Source: Phycisphaerales bacterium
Lineage (GTDB): Bacteria; Planctomycetota; Phycisphaerae; Phycisphaerales; UBA1924
Direction of reading: 5' to 3'
DNA length: 64,000 nt
Assembly: GCA_035627955.1 (NCBI GenBank)
Contig: DASPKU010000003.1
Coordinates: 54,464 to 118,463, forward strand
Position 1 is the first letter of the stretch. Each line of letters opens with the position of its first letter. This document shows, piece by piece, positions 50,443 to 59,230 of the stretch. Position numbers and translations under genes: made by a program. The notes under the pieces were generated by a model. It searched no databases. It was not told the origin of the DNA and was given only the letters and a program-made list of their open reading frames with translations.

Positions 50443-52088
50443 GGCGTGCTCCCCTGCTGGTTGCGAGCGCCGCCGCCTGCCCGCTCGCCGGCGCCACCAT
50501 CGCCGCCGCGGGGCGGCGCGATCCCGAACACCGCCGCGCCGTCCGCTTTCCGCGCCTTGTCGTAGAACGAGGCTGCGTCCAACTTGAGTTTCTTGAGGTC
50601 CTCCAGCCGCAGGTACATCATGTGCCCGCCCTTGTACCGGTGCACCTCCGCGTTGCCCCGCAGCGCGGGGTCGAGGCCGAGGTGGCTCACGGTGTAGTCG
50701 GCCGCGTAGAACGGCGTTGCCAGGTCGTAGTACCCGCAGGCCACCATCAGCCGCAGGCTGGGGTTGGTCGTCATCGCCCGCCGCAGGGTCTCGGCTGTTT
50801 CCGCGTAGCGGTTGTTCGCGCCGAGATTCCACGGCTGCACATTCCCGGTCAGGATCTCGTAGTTGAGGTCGGTCTCGTAGTTGAGCTCCTCGCGGACGTA
50901 CTGGTTAAGGGCGCCGGTGAACGGCCCTTGAATCGCCGCGTAGCTGGGGTCGTAGTCGTACGTGTCGTTCACGCCGTCCTTGTCGATGCCCTTGTAGCGG
51001 GAGTCGAAGCGGCCGACGGTGCGGCCCTCGGAACGCAGTAGCTCCTTGGTGAACTGGTGGATGCGGATGCGGAGGTTGCTGCGGCGGATGAAGTCCTCCG
51101 ACACGCCGGTCAGCTCCGCAAGACGCTTGACCACGCGGTCGCGTTCGCCGGGCGCGAGCGAATCGCCCTGCGCGAGGGCCGTCAGGTACTCCGTGCGGGC
51201 GAAGGTCTCGGCCTCCTTTACCGCGCCCTCGAGCGTCTCCGCCCAGCGGCCCTTGAGCTTGCCGTGATGCCACGCGGTGGCGGTGTACGTCGGCAGGAAC
51301 AACCAATACGGCGTGTCGTTGCCATTGTCGAAGGCGATGGTCTGGAAGTGCAGCACGGGCGAGACGAGCACCACGCCGTTCACCGGCATGCCCAGCGAGT
51401 CCTGCAGGTGCCCCGCCAGCCCCGCGGCCCGCGTCGTGCCGTACGACTCGCCCACGAGGAACTTAGGGCTGCCCCATCGGTCCTCACGCACGCAGTACAG
51501 GCGGATGAACTCGCCCACCGCGGAGATGTCCTCTGAAAGGCCGTGGAACTGCTTGGCGTCCTCACCCTCGCGGGCCCGCGAGAAACCGGTGGAAACCGGG
51601 TCGATGAACACGAGGTCGGTGAAGTCCAGCCACGACCACTCGTTGTCGACGATCTTTGCCGGCGGCGGCAGCGGCTCGCCCTCGGGCCCGTAGTCCACCC
51701 GCCGCGGCCCCATGGTGCCCAGGTGCAGCCACACCGAGCTCGACCCCGGGCCGCCGTTGAACGCAAAGGTGATCGGGCGGGCGCCCAGCGACTTGTCGGC
51801 CTCGTCCAGCTGCTTGGTATACGCGATGAAGAACACCTCGGCCTTGACCCGGCCGGTGGCCTCGTCCTTCAGCGGCAGCCTGCCGGCCCGCGCGGTGTAG
51901 CGCGTGGCCTGCCCGCCGATGCTGACCGTGTGCTCGGTGGCGATCGGCGGGGGCGGCTCCTTTTTGGCCTTGTCCTCTTCCTTCTCGGGCTCGAGGGCAA
52001 CGGCCGCGGGCGCGCCGGCGAGCGAGAGCAGCAGGGCGAGGGTGAGCAGAACAACCGAACGCGGCCCGTAGAGCTTCATGGGCGGCAT
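50439..52088 (-). CDS. Secreted serine carboxypeptidase, S10 family
   Basis: A 549-residue exported alpha/beta-hydrolase peptidase. It has a signal peptide (VVLLTLALLLSLAGAPAAVA) and a charged linker with KKEPPPP. Motifs are FNGGPGSSSVWLHLGTMGPR (oxyanion/Gly-rich block), the nucleophile elbow VGESYGTTRA (Ser), VACGYYDLATPF (Asp) and the catalytic His in YKGGHMMYL. It ends in a Gly/Arg-rich tail (GGDGGAGERAGGGARNQQ). ATG 52088 is listed; ATG 52079 (MKLYGPRS) is equally plausible, and neither has a clear ribosome-binding site. Carboxypeptidase activity in the periplasm or outside is inferred from the family. It is followed and overlapped by the QueC-like gene. Confidence 0.92.
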   Translation of the reverse strand: MPPMKLYGPRSVVLLTLALLLSLAGAPAAVALEPEKEEDKAKKEPPPPIATEHTVSIGGQATRYTARAGRLPLKDEATGRVKAEVFFIAYTKQLDEADKSLGARPITFAFNGGPGSSSVWLHLGTMGPRRVDYGPEGEPLPPPAKIVDNEWSWLDFTDLVFIDPVSTGFSRAREGEDAKQFHGLSEDISAVGEFIRLYCVREDRWGSPKFLVGESYGTTRAAGLAGHLQDSLGMPVNGVVLVSPVLHFQTIAFDNGNDTPYWLFLPTYTATAWHHGKLKGRWAETLEGAVKEAETFARTEYLTALAQGDSLAPGERDRVVKRLAELTGVSEDFIRRSNLRIRIHQFTKELLRSEGRTVGRFDSRYKGIDKDGVNDTYDYDPSYAAIQGPFTGALNQYVREELNYETDLNYEILTGNVQPWNLGANNRYAETAETLRRAMTTNPSLRLMVACGYYDLATPFYAADYTVSHLGLDPALRGNAEVHRYKGGHMMYLRLEDLKKLKLDAASFYDKARKADGAAVFGIAPPRGGDGGAGERAGGGARNQQGSTP

Positions 52089-52153
52089 GGTACCGCAAGC
52101 GAAGTGGCGGTGGGGGCGCGGGTGATTGCGTCAGGGTTCGACCGCTGCCAGGA

Positions 52154-53428
52154 TCAGGGCTCCTCTTCGCCCTTCCACTCGGCCACCTTGTCCTCGAAGT
52201 CCTTCCCAAGATCGGGGAGGAACTCGGGGATGAACTCGCGCCCTTCGTTCTCTTCCGTGTACTTCTTCTCGGCCTTCGTGACCTCGCCGAGCTGATCATC
52301 GTTCAGCACCGCCTCGACTTTCAGGGCGTACTTGTCATCCAGCGACCGCCGCTCCTTGCGGATCGCGAAGAATGGCTCGTTCTCGTCGCGGGCCTCACCG
52401 ATCCCCATCGATTCCAGGAAGTCGGCCGTGAGGGTACGGAACTTGTCGTCCGCGGCCGCGGCCCAGCGGAGGTTTACCGGCTCGGCCTCCGCGTGGTACG
52501 CCGCCAGTACGTCATCGAGCTTCTGCTTCTGCTCGGCGGAGATGTCCTGGCGGGCCTTGGCCACCTTGACCGCCCGCGTGACCTTCGACTCGCCCCAGAT
52601 CCGCGGGAAGGTGCGGACGCGGACCTCCCTTTCGAACTTCGCACCCGCGTCGGCGGGCAGTAGCGCCGTGATCTCGCGGGCCGTCCGGCGGTTGAGGTCG
52701 CCGACGCGCTGGGAGATGTCGCGGAACTCCCCGAAGGCTTCCTTCATCTCCTTCTGCTGAGCTTCCGGATCAGGGCCCAGCTCCACCTCTCGGGCCATGA
52801 TCTTGCGGAGCAGCCGCTCGCGCTCCAAGAGGATGCGGTCGGTCGTCTCCTCCCATTGCGTGAGCGCGCCGGTGATCTCCGGCGTCCGAGCCACATTGAG
52901 CGAGTCCAGCAGTGCGCCCGGGTCGATCGTCTCGCCAGGGGCGATCGTGAACACGCGGGCCTGCTCGCGCCGGCGTGCCCGCTCCACCAGCGTGAACTTG
53001 GCCTTCTGCTCGGGCGTGCACACCGCCTCGACATCCGTCAGCAGCGTCTTCTCCGCCGCGTCCAGGTTCTTCACGAACTCCGCGGTGACCCGCATCTGCT
53101 CCTTCTGGTACGTCGCCCAGTCGGGGTTCTCGCCGTCCATCATTGGGCGGAGCTTCTCGTTGGCCTTGCGGGCCTTGGTCATGGCGTCGCGGACCGACGA
53201 GCGGTAGCCCTGGTGCAGCGTCCGCACGGCCGTGAGCTGCTCGCCGTCGAACCCGACCTGCTTGCACGCTTGACTCAGCGTGCGCCAGCCGAAGGGCAGC
53301 GCCAGCGGCCCGGCCTGCTCGAAGATGCCCTGCTCTTCGTCCTCCTGGGCGTGCGCGGCGGGGGTTGCGAGCACGAGCACCGCAAGGAGCAGAGCGGACA
53401 GCACGGGACGGAGAAGTCGGGACAGCAT
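52154..53428 (-). CDS. Periplasmic coiled-coil protein (CpxP/Spy-like)
   Basis: A 424-residue exported protein. It has a signal peptide (RLLRPVLSALLLAVLVLATPAAHA, cleavage likely before QED). The mature protein is almost entirely helical and highly charged, with two regions of LTxxQ/Spy-like character: LTAVRTLHQGYRSSVRDAMT...CTPEQKAKFTLVERARRREQ, and DISAEQKQKLDDVLAAYHAE...LNDDQLGEVTKAEKKYTEEN. Such helices bind misfolded proteins or metals in the envelope. GGAGGTGACGC precedes ATG 53428. The length is about three times that of CpxP/Spy, so it is a duplicated or family-specific form. It lies 65 bp from the S10 peptidase gene and may share its transcript. Confidence 0.75.
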   Translation of the reverse strand: MLSRLLRPVLSALLLAVLVLATPAAHAQEDEEQGIFEQAGPLALPFGWRTLSQACKQVGFDGEQLTAVRTLHQGYRSSVRDAMTKARKANEKLRPMMDGENPDWATYQKEQMRVTAEFVKNLDAAEKTLLTDVEAVCTPEQKAKFTLVERARRREQARVFTIAPGETIDPGALLDSLNVARTPEITGALTQWEETTDRILLERERLLRKIMAREVELGPDPEAQQKEMKEAFGEFRDISQRVGDLNRRTAREITALLPADAGAKFEREVRVRTFPRIWGESKVTRAVKVAKARQDISAEQKQKLDDVLAAYHAEAEPVNLRWAAAADDKFRTLTADFLESMGIGEARDENEPFFAIRKERRSLDDKYALKVEAVLNDDQLGEVTKAEKKYTEENEGREFIPEFLPDLGKDFEDKVAEWKGEEEP

Positions 53429-53521
53429 GCGTCACCTCCGGGGCAGGACGATACTGCAAGCAGGACACCACGGATGCACCGCGGGACGGCGTGAGCATCA
53501 AAAACCGCGCCACACAACGAA

Positions 53522-53549
53522 AAGGCCCGCGCCTTGCGGCACGGGCCTT
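53522..53549 (-). terminator. Terminator of the cysteine-repeat gene
   Basis: Stem AAGGCCCG/CGGGCCTT with an inner GC pair, followed on the minus strand by TTTTCGTTG. It begins about 25 bp after the stop at 53574. Confidence 0.78.
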
Positions 53550-53573
53550 CGTGGGAATCAGGAACGGCGTGTT

Positions 53574-55721
53574 TCAGTCGCAGCCCGCCCCCGGGTTGCG
53601 GAAGCACGACAGGAACGTGTCAACGTCGCTCTGGTTGGTCTGGCCGTCGCCGTTCACGTCGGCGTCGCCGCTGTTGTACGCGACCAGGAACTTGGAGATG
53701 TCAGAGTCATCCACAAACCCGTCGTCGTTGAAGTCGCAGGGGCAGCCGGCGCACAGGCCGTCGGTGCACTGCGTGTGAGCGCCGAAGAACGTGCCGCCCG
53801 CCAGCTTGCACGCGGCCCGGGTCCGCTGCACGCACTCGGTGACGCCCGCGTCATTGGTGAGGCAGCACGCGCCCGTGGGCTGCGGGCAGCGGTCGGGCGT
53901 GCAGGCCGTGCCGTTGCCGTTGTAGCTGCCGCCGCGACGGGTGCACTCGGCCTCGGTCACGACGAAGCAGCGGTTGAGGCCCTCCACCATGACGCAGCAG
54001 GAGCCCGTCGCCGGGGCGCACGTGCCAACCGAGCACTGCGTGTTGTTGCCGCGGTAGGCGCCCTGGCGGGTTGTGCAGTCCGCCTCGGTGGTGATGACGC
54101 AGAACGTGCCGTTGGGCGTGGTGACGCAGCAGGCGCCACGGGGCGTCGGCGCCGGGCAGTTGGCCGTGGCGCAGGTGGTGCCCGCCCCCCGGAAGACGCC
54201 GCGGCGCATCGTGCAGTTGGCCTGCGTGGTGATGATGCAGAACGAGCCGTTGAAGCTGGGGATGCAGCAGGCCCCGGTCTGAGGGCTGGGGCAGGTGTCG
54301 GCGCCACAGGCGGTGCCGTTGCCGCGGTACACGCCGTTGTGGCTGGCGCAGTTCGCCTGTGTGGTCACGAAGCAGCTCACGCCGTTCGGCGTGGTGACGC
54401 AGCACGCGCCGGTCTCGGCCGGGGGCGCACAGGTGGTCGTGGTGCAGGCGGTGTTCGCCCCCCGCCACTGGCCCTGGCGGTTCGCGCAGTCGGCCTCTGT
54501 CGTGGTGATGCAGAAGATCGCCCCGCCCCCGGTCACGCAGCACGCGCCGGTGATCGCCGGCGTGCAGGTGGTGTTCGTGCACACCGTGCCGTTGCCGTGA
54601 TAGGTGCCGCCCCCCGCAAGGCACTCGGCCTCCGTGCGGATGCCGCAGAACGTGCCGTTGGGCGTGGTCACGCAGCACGCGCCCGTCGGGGTGGGCGGTG
54701 CGCAGTTGGCGGTCGCACACGTGGTGCCGTTCCCGCGATACGTGCCGTTGTGGGTGGCGCAGTTGGCCTCGGTCGTGATCTGGCAGAAGGTGCCGTTGGG
54801 CGTGGTCACACAGCAGGCGCCGCTCGACGGCGGCGTGCACTGGGTCGTGTTGCAGTTGGTGCCATTGCCGCGGTACGTCCCGTTCACCGCGAGGCAGTCG
54901 GCCTCCGTCCGCACCTGGCAGAACGTGCCATTGGGCGTGGTGACACAGCACGCACCGAAGTTGGGCTGCGGGCAGTTGGCGGTCTGGCAGGTCGTGCCGT
55001 GCCCGCGGTACGTGCCGTTCTGCGCAACGCAGTTGGCCTCGGTGGTCACGATGCACCACACGGTCGCGTTCCCGGTGATGCAGCACGCGCCGGTTGCCGC
55101 CTGCGGGCACGTGGCCACGCCGCACGCCGTCCCGTTGCCGCGGTACGTGCCCTGGCGCACGCCGCAGTCAGCCTCGGTGGTCACCAGGCAGAACGTGCCG
55201 TTGGGCGTGGTCACGCAGCACGCGCCGGTGGGAGCAGTGGGGGCGCAGGTCGTGCTCGTGCAGGTGGTACCATTGCCGCGGTAGGTGCCGCTGTGCGAAG
55301 CGCAGTTCGCCTGCGTCATCACCTGGCAGAAGGTGCCGTTGGGCGTCGTGATGCAGCACGCGCCGGTGGTCGTTGTCGGCGAGCAGCTCGTGCTCGTGCA
55401 CTGGGTCCCGTTGCCGCGGTACACGCCCTGGTGCGAGGCGCACTCGGCCTCTGTCAGCAGCATGCACGTGATCGCCCCGTTCGCGGCGATGCAGCACGCC
55501 CCCCGCTGGGTCGTGGTGGTGCAGATCCCGGCCGTGTTGCAGCTCGTCCCCGCCCCGCGCCAGTGGCCCTGGCGGACCAGGCAGTCGGACTCGGTGGTCT
55601 GGATACACGTCACACCCGCCGGCGACTGCACGCAGCACGCACCGTTGGTCTGCGCCATCGCGGGCGCACCCACGAGCAGCAGCGCCGCCCCGCACCACAA
55701 CGACTTGATCCAAGACTTCAT
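53574..55721 (-). CDS. Secreted protein with 14 tandem cysteine-rich repeats and dockerin-like end
   Basis: A 715-residue exported protein. ATG 55721 (AAGGAG about nine bases upstream) opens a signal peptide (SLWCGAALLLVGAPAMAQ). Fourteen tandem repeats of about 43-46 residues follow, each starting TGACCVTTPNGTFCxVTTEA, then the NCAxHNGTYRGNGTTC core, then a final cysteine. Each repeat thus has six cysteines, including the paired CC, and probably forms a disulfide-stabilised module. Several repeats share identical blocks (TPNGTFC), indicating recent duplication. The C terminus (CPCDFNDDGFVDDSDISKFL and DVNGDGQTNQSDVDTFLSCF) is a dockerin-like EF-hand pair. The function is unknown; an extracellular scaffold or adhesin is one possibility. 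It has its own terminator. Confidence 0.88.
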   Translation of the reverse strand: MKSWIKSLWCGAALLLVGAPAMAQTNGACCVQSPAGVTCIQTTESDCLVRQGHWRGAGTSCNTAGICTTTTQRGACCIAANGAITCMLLTEAECASHQGVYRGNGTQCTSTSCSPTTTTGACCITTPNGTFCQVMTQANCASHSGTYRGNGTTCTSTTCAPTAPTGACCVTTPNGTFCLVTTEADCGVRQGTYRGNGTACGVATCPQAATGACCITGNATVWCIVTTEANCVAQNGTYRGHGTTCQTANCPQPNFGACCVTTPNGTFCQVRTEADCLAVNGTYRGNGTNCNTTQCTPPSSGACCVTTPNGTFCQITTEANCATHNGTYRGNGTTCATANCAPPTPTGACCVTTPNGTFCGIRTEAECLAGGGTYHGNGTVCTNTTCTPAITGACCVTGGGAIFCITTTEADCANRQGQWRGANTACTTTTCAPPAETGACCVTTPNGVSCFVTTQANCASHNGVYRGNGTACGADTCPSPQTGACCIPSFNGSFCIITTQANCTMRRGVFRGAGTTCATANCPAPTPRGACCVTTPNGTFCVITTEADCTTRQGAYRGNNTQCSVGTCAPATGSCCVMVEGLNRCFVVTEAECTRRGGSYNGNGTACTPDRCPQPTGACCLTNDAGVTECVQRTRAACKLAGGTFFGAHTQCTDGLCAGCPCDFNDDGFVDDSDISKFLVAYNSGDADVNGDGQTNQSDVDTFLSCFRNPGAGCD

Positions 55722-55896
55722 GGAAGCCTTCTCCTTTGCAATCCCCAAGCGAGAAAGGTGGGCACGGAAGAGGACACGAAGGACACCGCCGGCCCATGCC
55801 GGGCCGGGACTACAAGTCTAAATGAAAATGGCCGCGACGCGAACGCTGATTGCGTCGCGCGTCCGATTAATCGTCAAAGGCTTGCGGATGCTTCGG

Positions 55897-56574
55897 TTAG
55901 GACGCGGGAGTCTCGGGCCGCTCGGGCACGCCGCCCGCCGGCGCCTCCGGCCGCTCAACCGGCCTCTCCGCAGGGGCTTGCGCAGGCGGGGGCACCTCGT
56001 GCTCCTGGCTCAGCGCGCAATCGGCCGTCAGCGGCCGCCGCAGCACGTACTCGGGCGCCCGCCAGTACGACGGCGGGAACGAGTACACCTCCCGCCATGG
56101 CCAGTGTACCGCCATCCGCGCCGGCATCAAGACCGCGTCCCCGAACGCGTTGAACGGGTTCACCAGCCCCTCCAGCGCCTGCTCCGTCCGCGTCGGGCCC
56201 GAGAGCTCGAGGGCCGAGAGGGCCGTGGGGTGCTCGCCCCGCTGGCGGGCGGTGGTGTCGGTGAAGTGCAGCTCGGTCGTGTAGTTGCGCCGAGAAGCCA
56301 CGCCATCAACCGGAACCGTGAACACCATCGGCCGCCAGTTCTCCCGCGTCAGCGAGACGACGGACGGCCCGTCGCTGGTCAGCGGCGCTTCCGGCCGCTC
56401 TTCGGCGCGGACAAGGTCGAGGTACACGGCCCCGCCGCGGGCGTTGTTCTCCGTCTGCCCGATCCACGGGCGCTCGTTCATCGTGGTCGAGCAGCCGGCG
56501 AGCAGGGTGATAGCGAGCGCGGCAGGAGCAAGCGGAGCACGGGGGGTGTTGATCACGTGGGAGTCCTGGGTCAT
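55897..56574 (-). CDS. Lipoprotein (hypothetical)
   Basis: A 225-residue lipoprotein: PLAPAALAITLLAGCSTTMN has a lipobox LLAGC. The mature protein shows NNARGGAVYLDLVRAEERPE, ENWRPMVFTVPVDGVASRRNY, GLVNPFNAFGDAVLMPARMA and YSFPPSYWRAPEYVLRR. A proline/glutamate-rich tail (PPPAQAPAERPVERPEAP) closes it. No family is recognised; the pattern of a small beta-rich outer-membrane lipoprotein fits. The ATG start overlaps the recX stop by four bases (ATGA), so it is the last gene of the permease-sigma-TPR-recX operon. Confidence 0.72.
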   Translation of the reverse strand: MTQDSHVINTPRAPLAPAALAITLLAGCSTTMNERPWIGQTENNARGGAVYLDLVRAEERPEAPLTSDGPSVVSLTRENWRPMVFTVPVDGVASRRNYTTELHFTDTTARQRGEHPTALSALELSGPTRTEQALEGLVNPFNAFGDAVLMPARMAVHWPWREVYSFPPSYWRAPEYVLRRPLTADCALSQEHEVPPPAQAPAERPVERPEAPAGGVPERPETPAS

Positions 56575-57206
56575 TCGTCCTGAAACCCTAGCACACGCTG
56601 GACCGCCTCGCGGGCGGTTTCTTCCTCGTACCCGAGGCGTGCCAGGGCCGCCAGCAGGCGGCGGGCACGGGTGGGGGCGGGCAGTGATTCGGGCAGCCTG
56701 CCCGCGCGGTTCCGGGCGGCCTCCGTGGCACGGTCGAGCTCGCCCGTGGCGGTCGCGGCAGCGGTGGGGGAGAGACCCCTGGACTCGAGCTTCGCTGCGG
56801 CCGCGCTGGCGCTCAGGCCTTTCTGCTCCGCCCGCTGGGTGATGTTCTGCGTCAACGCTGCGTCATCCAGCCGCTTCTCGCGGGCGAGCTCCTCAATGGC
56901 GAGGTCGCACGCGTCCGCTCCGAAGCCCGCGGCCACCAGCCGCTCGCGCAGCTCGGCGCGGCTGCGGGCCTTCACCTTCAGAAGGGCAATCGCCTTCATC
57001 TTCGCCCTGAACGCCTCCGCCGCGAGCTCACACGCCGCGGCGAGCGGGCGTGTCCACTCCTGCCCCGGTTGGATAACGATCTGCTCCATCGCCGTTCGTG
57101 GCACCCGCGCCACCCGCTTCTCATCGGCGAAGATGCTCACCCAGCCGTCCTTAGTCGGGGCGACCTTCGTGACCGTGCCGAGGAAGTCGTGGTTGAACAG
57201 GTTCAC
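56571..57206 (-). CDS. recX: RecX regulatory protein
   Basis: A 211-residue protein of the RecX family, which modulates RecA filaments. It shows KMKAIALLKVKARSRAELRE, then RLVAAGFGADACDLAIEELA, then REKRLDDAALTQNITQRAEQ, with KGLSASAAAAKLESRGLS and a C-terminal LLAALARLGYEEETAREAVQ. These are the three-helix tandem repeats of the family. It carries about 50 extra N-terminal residues (beta-like GTVTKVAPTKDGWVSIFADE) that resemble the N-terminal domain of a subset of RecX proteins. The GTG start overlaps the stop of the TPR gene by four bases. RecA itself is not in the window. Confidence 0.85.
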   Translation of the reverse strand: MNLFNHDFLGTVTKVAPTKDGWVSIFADEKRVARVPRTAMEQIVIQPGQEWTRPLAAACELAAEAFRAKMKAIALLKVKARSRAELRERLVAAGFGADACDLAIEELAREKRLDDAALTQNITQRAEQKGLSASAAAAKLESRGLSPTAAATATGELDRATEAARNRAGRLPESLPAPTRARRLLAALARLGYEEETAREAVQRVLGFQDE

Positions 57207-57514
57207 TCGAGCTCGTCCAGCAGTCCCTGCAACTCCGACGCCGCGTGCCCGTCCTGGGCCTTTCGCGCGGCCGCCACACCCACCTTCGCCGTCGCGATGG
57301 CCTCCTCCACCCGCCCGGCATCCTGCAAGGCCCGCGCCTTGTGGAAGTACGCGTAGCAGTATGCCGGGTCAGCCCCCAGGCAGCGGTCGTAGAACTCCAC
57401 CGCCCGCGCGGTGTCGCCCTGCTTCGCATACTCCTGCGCGATCCCGTACAGCACGAACGGGTCATTCGGGTCCGCCGCGAGCAGCCCCTGAAGCTTGGCG
57501 AGTCGTTCGCTCAT
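57203..57514 (-). CDS. Small tetratricopeptide-repeat protein
   Basis: A 103-residue cytoplasmic protein made almost entirely of TPR helices: DPFVLYGIAQEYAKQGDTAR, then AVEFYDRCLGADPAYCYAYF, then HKARALQDAGRVEEAIATAK. It lacks a signal peptide, so it is probably a protein-protein adaptor. ATG 57514 is 17 bases after the sigma-factor stop, and its own stop overlaps recX, so it is embedded in the operon. The partner is unknown; the neighbouring sigma factor is the obvious candidate. Confidence 0.85.
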   Translation of the reverse strand: MSERLAKLQGLLAADPNDPFVLYGIAQEYAKQGDTARAVEFYDRCLGADPAYCYAYFHKARALQDAGRVEEAIATAKVGVAAARKAQDGHAASELQGLLDELE

Positions 57515-57531
57515 ACCGCAAGGATAGTGGC

Positions 57532-58086
57532 TCAGAAGAGGTCTTTCGTCCGTGGGTCCTCACGCAGGCGGTTGAGGGCCAGGTGCAAGCGCGACTTCAC
57601 CGTGCCCTCCGCGATCCCCAGGGCCGCGCCCACTTCCTCGACCGACATCCCATCCACGATCCGCATCAGCAGCACCTCCAGCTGCGGCTGCGGCAGCCCC
57701 GCCAGCACCTCGCCCAGCGCCCCCTCCGGCACCCGCGGCCCCTCTGGCTCGGCCTCCTCCTCCGGCGGGTCACCCAGCACGATCCGCTTGTTCCGCCGCT
57801 TCACCGACAGTGCGATGTTCTTGACCACCGGGTAAAAGTACGTCGTCAGGCGCGCCGTGAGCCGGAACCCGGGGAACTGCGCCAGGAAGTAGGCGAAGGT
57901 CTCCTGGACCGCGTCAAGCGCACCATGATGGTCGGTGTAGCGCGTCGCGAGGTTGTACACCCACTCCTTGTGCCGCAGGTACAGCGGCTCGAAGGCCGCG
58001 TAATCGCCGCGGTTGAGCGCGGCGATCAGTTCCTGATCGCTCCGCGGATCGCCGCCCGGGTCAGATGTTGGCGGAGGGCGGCTCAC
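57532..58086 (-). CDS. ECF-type RNA polymerase sigma factor
   Basis: A 184-residue sigma-70 family protein of the ECF group. Region 2 is visible as DQELIAALNRGDYAAFEPLY...KEWVYNLATRYTDHHGALDAVQETFAYFLAQF, and region 4 as LAGLPQPQLEVLLMRIVDGM...SVEEVGAALGIAEGTVKSRLHLALNRLRE. The GTG start overlaps the stop of the permease gene by four bases. No anti-sigma factor is adjacent; the TPR, RecX and lipoprotein genes follow. Which promoters it directs cannot be told, although self-regulation of this operon is common for the group. Confidence 0.88.
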   Translation of the reverse strand: MSRPPPTSDPGGDPRSDQELIAALNRGDYAAFEPLYLRHKEWVYNLATRYTDHHGALDAVQETFAYFLAQFPGFRLTARLTTYFYPVVKNIALSVKRRNKRIVLGDPPEEEAEPEGPRVPEGALGEVLAGLPQPQLEVLLMRIVDGMSVEEVGAALGIAEGTVKSRLHLALNRLREDPRTKDLF

Positions 58087-59090
58087 TCGATCCTCGGGTC
58101 CACCCACCGGTACAGCACGTCCACGATCAGGTTGAACACGATCAGCATCGTCGCGAAGATCAGCACCACGCCGATGATCAGGAACAGGTCCTTGTTCTGC
58201 ACGGCATTGACGAAGAACTTGCCCATCCCCGGGATCGAGAACACCCGCTCGACGACGAACGATCCCGTCATCGCCAGAGCCGTCGCCGGGCCCAGGTAGC
58301 TGAGCACGGGCAGAAACGCGTTCTTGAGCGCGTGCCGCAGCAGGATGCCCAGCTCGCTCACGCCCTTGGCCCGGGCCGTGCGGATGTAGTCGGCGTTCAG
58401 GCAGTCGAGCATGCCCATCCGCGTCAGGCGGGCGATGTACGCCGCGAAGGGCAGGCTCAGCGTGATCGTCGGCAGCACGGCGTGTTTGAGCTGCCCCCAG
58501 CCGTTCATCGGCAGCCACCCTAGCCACACCGCGAACGTCACCTGCAGCAGCGTGCCGATCACGAACGTCGGCAGGCTGATCCCCACCAGCGCGATCGCCA
58601 GCGTCGAGATGTCCGACAGTGAGTTGGGCCGCACCGCCCCGATCACGCCCGCCGTCAGCCCCAGCACCAGCGCCAGCAGGATGGCCGCGCCGCCGAGCGT
58701 CATCGAGACCGGCAGCGAGCCACCGATGATCTCGTTCACGTTGCGGTCGCGGTACTGGAGCGAGGGGCCCAGGTCGAACACGTGCCGCTGCGGCGGCGCG
58801 ATCCCCGCGCTCAGCGCCTTCTCGCGCTCGGCCGCGAGCCGCCCGCTGGCTCTATCCGAGAGGTACTGCACGCCCGAAGCGTTCTTGAGGTACGAGCCGT
58901 AGAACGACCAGAAGCTGTCGAGGTGGTACTGCCGCTGCATCGCCTCCGCGACCTCCGGCGGCGGGCGGCGGCCCTCGGGGTTCTCCAGCGGATTACCCGG
59001 CACCGCCCACGCCAGCGCCAGCGTGAGCGTGTAGATCACCGCGAGGATGATGGGCAGCTGCACCAGCCGCCGCAGCACAAGGCCGAGCAT
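58083..59090 (-). CDS. Peptide-type ABC transporter permease (DppB/OppB family)
   Basis: A 335-residue inner-membrane permease. It has the N-terminal helix MLGLVLRRLVQLPIILAVIY, a large periplasmic loop (about residues 35-120), and then five further spans. The ABC-interacting EAA-type motif is YIRTARAKGVSELGILLRHA, and GSFVVERVFSIPGMGKFFVN is the family's C-terminal signature. The other permease (DppC-like), the ATPases and the binding protein are not in the window, and the adjacent genes are unrelated. The gene heads an operon with a sigma factor, TPR, RecX and a lipoprotein, which is an odd grouping. The substrate (oligopeptide, nickel or other) is unknown. Confidence 0.9.
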   Translation of the reverse strand: MLGLVLRRLVQLPIILAVIYTLTLALAWAVPGNPLENPEGRRPPPEVAEAMQRQYHLDSFWSFYGSYLKNASGVQYLSDRASGRLAAEREKALSAGIAPPQRHVFDLGPSLQYRDRNVNEIIGGSLPVSMTLGGAAILLALVLGLTAGVIGAVRPNSLSDISTLAIALVGISLPTFVIGTLLQVTFAVWLGWLPMNGWGQLKHAVLPTITLSLPFAAYIARLTRMGMLDCLNADYIRTARAKGVSELGILLRHALKNAFLPVLSYLGPATALAMTGSFVVERVFSIPGMGKFFVNAVQNKDLFLIIGVVLIFATMLIVFNLIVDVLYRWVDPRIE

Positions 59091-59113
59091 GCGGCGAGCT
59101 TATCGGAAAAGCA

Positions 59114-59210
59114 AGACGCCGAGACTGAGGAGTCTTCGACGAAGTCTCGGATCAGGCGCCAGTCGCGCCCGGTCCGAGACTTCGCCCAGAGCGGCTCAGT
59201 CTCGGCGTCT
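59114..59210. repeat. Inverted-repeat element, 97 bp
   Basis: A perfect 15-bp terminal inverted repeat AGACGCCGAGACTGA/TCAGTCTCGGCGTCT, with an inner pair GTCTCGGATC/GGTCCGAGAC. It lies in the 140-bp gap between two genes read on the same strand and could act as a transcription stop or be a small mobile element. Confidence 0.75.
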
Positions 59211-59230
59211 GGTTGTCAAAACCTCGGGAA

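Noticed and set aside
52154..56153. Long plus-strand frame of over 900 residues beginning near 53280
   Set aside because: It is the complement of the cysteine-repeat gene and its neighbour. Its repetitive A/R/G-rich translation mirrors the minus-strand repeats, and it has no start signal.
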